A stretch of 55,634 nucleotides of DNA, from NCBI GenBank assembly GCA_040905705.1, contig JBBDQZ010000008.1, positions 1-55,634 on the forward strand, written 5' to 3'. Source of the stretch: JBBDQZ01 sp040905705 (GTDB lineage Bacteria > Bacteroidota > Rhodothermia > Balneolales > Natronogracilivirgulaceae). A program made the translations under genes and the position numbers. A model generated the notes under the pieces. It was given only the letters and a program-made list of their open reading frames with translations. It did not search any database and had not been told where the DNA came from. This document shows positions 53,470 through 55,634 of the stretch, piece after piece; the first letter of the stretch is position 1; each line of letters begins with the position of its first letter.

Positions 53470-53586
53470 GTCAGTTAATAATTAAATTCAGCTAGCGAAA
53501 AAACCGCGCACCTGATTTTTTGCGTTATTTTCACCGCCACAAACTGAATTGAGACACCCGGATACATTAACACATCAACCCTGCAC

Positions 53587-53823
53587 ATGACTGACAAACT
53601 GAATCGAAATGATCCATGCCATTGCGGCAGTGGTAAAAAGTACAAAAACTGTTGCCAGAAAAAAGATCAATCCCAAACGAGCTCGCGGCTGATCGTCATC
53701 GGAATAGCCATCGCCGTCCTCGTGGGACTCATAATAGTTGGTATGGTTCTTTTCGGTGACAGCAACGCTCAGGACTGCCCGCCCGGAACAGCCTGGTCCG
53801 AGACACATCAGCACTGTCATTGA
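53587..53823 (+). CDS. SEC-C motif small membrane protein
   Basis: Protein of 78 residues with an N-terminal SEC-C zinc motif (NRNDPCHCGSGKKYKNCC), one membrane helix (about 35-57, LIVIGIAIAVLVGLIIVGMVLF), and a short exported tail with CPPGTAW and HQHCH. SEC-C fingers bind zinc and occur in SecA and stress proteins. The pairing with a helix and a Cys/His tail is unusual. Function unknown. Confidence 0.75.
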   Translation: MTDKLNRNDPCHCGSGKKYKNCCQKKDQSQTSSRLIVIGIAIAVLVGLIIVGMVLFGDSNAQDCPPGTAWSETHQHCH

Positions 53824-53840
53824 CAGCTGCCTCTGCCAAT

Positions 53841-53918
53841 CCTGTTTCATCACTTCTTAACGGCGTGAACTATGTAGTCAGCGGTAGCGGCTTGTCTCCG
53901 CAAACCCTGTTTCATCAC
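53841..53918. repeat. Short direct repeat in the gap before the histidine kinase
   Basis: CCTGTTTCATCAC occurs at 53841-53853 and 53906-53918, each followed by a similar ACTTCTT-type sequence. The 354-base gap 53824-54177 otherwise contains no supported gene; open frames on both strands lack family similarity. Confidence 0.5.
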
Positions 53919-54177
53919 CTCACTTCTTTCGCGTTGGGTTATCTTGTTTCTGGTGGGTTGAGCCTGCTCCGGTCCTGTTCCGGCAGCAAGCTCTATCTGT
54001 GACAACTCTTTCTCATGTCCAGGCTTCCTTGAATCCAGGATCAAGGGGGCAATATGACCGGACTGGGGCGATAGCTGAAGCTGCAGGTACATATTAATTT
54101 TATTGTAAGTAACCATTTAGATCATTAAACTAATTTAATCAGTCCTTTAAGGATAAATTATTTATAGGGGGTAATTT

Positions 54178-55437
54178 ATGAATCGTCTAAAAAGGATTCT
54201 GTATGGTAATCCTTTTTTGATCGCAACGGCGTATTTAATAATAAGTGCGATCTGGATTACTTACTCAGACTATTATGTTCTTCATCATTATGAAGATACG
54301 GAGACCATAACCCTCGCCCAGTCCTATAAAGGATGGTTTTTTATAACCGTAAGTGCTCTGTTTATTTACATACTGGTTCAGTTGAACAACAATAAATTGA
54401 ATGAGCTGATCCAGAACCTGGAAATTTCAAAAAAGGAATTTGAGGCCACATTTGAACAGGCGGCCGTTGGAATTGTCCATCATATGCCTGATGAAAATCT
54501 TATCCGGGTAAATCAAAAGCTGTGTGACATTTTTGGTTATTCCAGGGATGAGCTTCTTAACATGAGATTTGAAGATTTCATTACCTCCGAGGACCTCAAA
54601 CGTGGCAGGGAATTGGATCACGAGCTTATAGACGGGAAACGAGACGTATACGCCACCGAAAAGAAATATATAAGAAAGGACGGCAGGCATGTAATTCTAA
54701 AAATAACTAAATCAATCGTTCACAACGGACGTGATACCCCCGAATTTCTTGTGGGAATCATAGAAGATATCACAAAGCAAAAGCAGGCAGAAGAGGCCGT
54801 TATTGAATCTCTAAAGGAAAAAGAGGTTATGCTATCTGAAATTCATCATCGGGTAAACAATAACCTGGCTGTTATCACAGGTTTAATTGAGTTGCAAATG
54901 ATGGAAGAAGAGAACGAGCAAGTTAAAGAAAAGTTACGGTATTGTGATCTTAGAATAAAAATCATTGCAAACATACATCAAGAGCTATATCGCTCGGAGA
55001 ATTTAGCAAAACTATATTTTGATACTTTTCTAAAAGAATTCATACAGGAAATCGCGGTGGCCTTGTCCATGCAGAAAGAAATAAACCTGGAATTCAATTG
55101 CCGTCATGTTTTATTAGATGTAAATCAGGCTATTCTCTGCTCGTTAATTGTGAATGAGGTTGTCAACAGAATGTTTCAAAACACAAAGAACGGTTCTCGA
55201 ACAAGGAAAATGATAGTATCTCTTGATCAGGAAGGCAAAAAAGTAAAATTGAGCATTCAAAATGAAGAACAAACGACTGGTCGTAATTTTAAATTAAAAG
55301 AAAACCTTTTATTGCAATCGAGCATAATTGATGGCTTGGCGAAGCAGTTGATTGCCAATTACAATTTTGAGTATGACAACATGGAATTGGTGTTTACACT
55401 GCAATTTGACAAATCCGATATAAATAGTTTCCGGTAG
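54178..55437 (+). CDS. PAS-domain sensor histidine kinase (HisKA_2 type) with degenerate ATPase boxes
   Basis: Protein of 419 residues. Two membrane helices (about 10-28 and 53-69) bracket a short periplasmic loop. A PAS domain (about 84-200) ends GIIEDITKQKQAEE. The HisKA_2 dimerisation box EIHHRVNNNL (221-230) follows, then a C-terminal HATPase-like region. The N-box reads NEVVNRMFQN, and the Asp-x-Gly-x-Gly G1 box is not evident, so ATP binding may be impaired. A GGGGG ribosome site precedes the ATG. No response regulator is adjacent in the window. Confidence 0.83.
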   Translation: MNRLKRILYGNPFLIATAYLIISAIWITYSDYYVLHHYEDTETITLAQSYKGWFFITVSALFIYILVQLNNNKLNELIQNLEISKKEFEATFEQAAVGIVHHMPDENLIRVNQKLCDIFGYSRDELLNMRFEDFITSEDLKRGRELDHELIDGKRDVYATEKKYIRKDGRHVILKITKSIVHNGRDTPEFLVGIIEDITKQKQAEEAVIESLKEKEVMLSEIHHRVNNNLAVITGLIELQMMEEENEQVKEKLRYCDLRIKIIANIHQELYRSENLAKLYFDTFLKEFIQEIAVALSMQKEINLEFNCRHVLLDVNQAILCSLIVNEVVNRMFQNTKNGSRTRKMIVSLDQEGKKVKLSIQNEEQTTGRNFKLKENLLLQSSIIDGLAKQLIANYNFEYDNMELVFTLQFDKSDINSFR

Positions 55438-55452
55438 GATCAGACGGAAAGA

Positions 55453-55634
55453 TTATAACCCTTCTTTTTTTGATATTGACTCCGATACCTGATCCACCAC
55501 ATCACACGCCGGCTCAAGCTTCGATCCAGCTTTGCCTTCCAGCCCATCATCATATTCTACCCCGCCAAAATATTTTCTTAGAAAATAAAGGCTGACATGG
55601 ACCAGTCCGATCAATACCGGGACCTCCACCAGCG
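55453..55634 (-). CDS. acr3: Acr3 arsenite efflux protein, C-terminal end, cut by the window edge
   Basis: Reading the minus strand from the edge gives LVEVPVLIGLVHVSLYFL, RKYFGGVEYDDG and a hydrophilic tail ending SKKEGL and TAA (55453-55455). This is the final membrane helix and tail of Acr3, the arsenite exporter of the inner membrane. It matches the acr3 remnant near 35083-35154 in 23 of 24 residues and 62 of 72 bases by my count. The rest of the gene lies outside the window, so whether it is intact cannot be judged. Confidence 0.85.
   Translation of the reverse strand, partial: LVEVPVLIGLVHVSLYFLRKYFGGVEYDDGLEGKAGSKLEPACDVVDQVSESISKKEGL

Noticed and set aside
53396..53480. The nested palindrome as a fifth attC
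   Set aside because: It starts at a stop codon and is palindromic, but the nearest core GTTAATA is two bases off GTTRRRY and the arm pattern differs from the four other sites.
1..55634. CRISPR arrays or complete insertion sequences
   Set aside because: No series of spaced identical repeats and no transposase frame is visible in the window.

Overview
The window looks like a chromosomal stretch from a member of the Balneolaeota/Rhodothermota-Bacteroidota group. This is an inference from gene content. The supporting signs are an ileS - DksA-like - lspA operon whose DksA-like protein has one finger cysteine, a TPR lipoprotein - DUF4292 - EnvC-like - membrane protein operon, a DUF4168-like protein, a tRNA without encoded CCA, few Shine-Dalgarno sequences, and moderate GC.

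Layout. 1-17 kb is mostly housekeeping: the 3' part of tRNA-Val, two fatty acid beta-oxidation genes (thiolase and hydratase/dehydrogenase), yajC, ribBA, a SufU-like Fe-S scaffold, lspA/dksA-like/ileS, a phosphatase next to a fructosamine kinase, and a four-gene envelope operon. 17-24.3 kb is an addBA-like recombination nuclease pair, followed by glsB-like and polX. 26.6-38.6 kb is a metal and redox region: DUF1684, DoxX, a DUF4168-like protein, feoAB behind a DtxR-type palindrome, a copper nitrite reductase operon (nirK, nirV-like, SCO, two cupredoxins), the scar of an arsenic resistance operon (arsR 5' end fused to acr3 3' end), yajQ, a thioesterase, fur behind a Fur box, a broken CooC-like ATPase and an ArsP_2-type metal exporter. 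38.6-44.5 kb is a nikR - TonB receptor - binding protein - permease - ATPase operon, probably for nickel or a nickel complex. A CotH-kinase lipoprotein follows.

The most interesting part is 48.6-51.2 kb. Four sites of 90 to 125 bases have integron attC architecture: an inverse core at or just after a stop codon, imperfect arms with unpaired bases, and a GTTA-type core on the same strand. They flank short, unrelated, same-strand genes (dihydrofolate-reductase-like, Na+/Ca2+ exchanger-like, DUF1801). No integrase is visible, so this fits a CALIN, a cluster of attC sites lacking an integron integrase. Behind it lie a VOC protein with an internal deletion, a peroxiredoxin-like protein, a haloacid dehalogenase, a 74-base nested palindrome, a SEC-C membrane protein and a PAS histidine kinase. 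The window ends inside the 3' end of a second acr3, whose product matches the remnant at 35.1 kb in 23 of 24 compared residues.

The main themes are metal handling (Fe, Cu, Ni, As and possibly Mn), nitrite reduction, and repeated gene loss: the ars scar, the CooC-like pseudogene and the VOC deletion.
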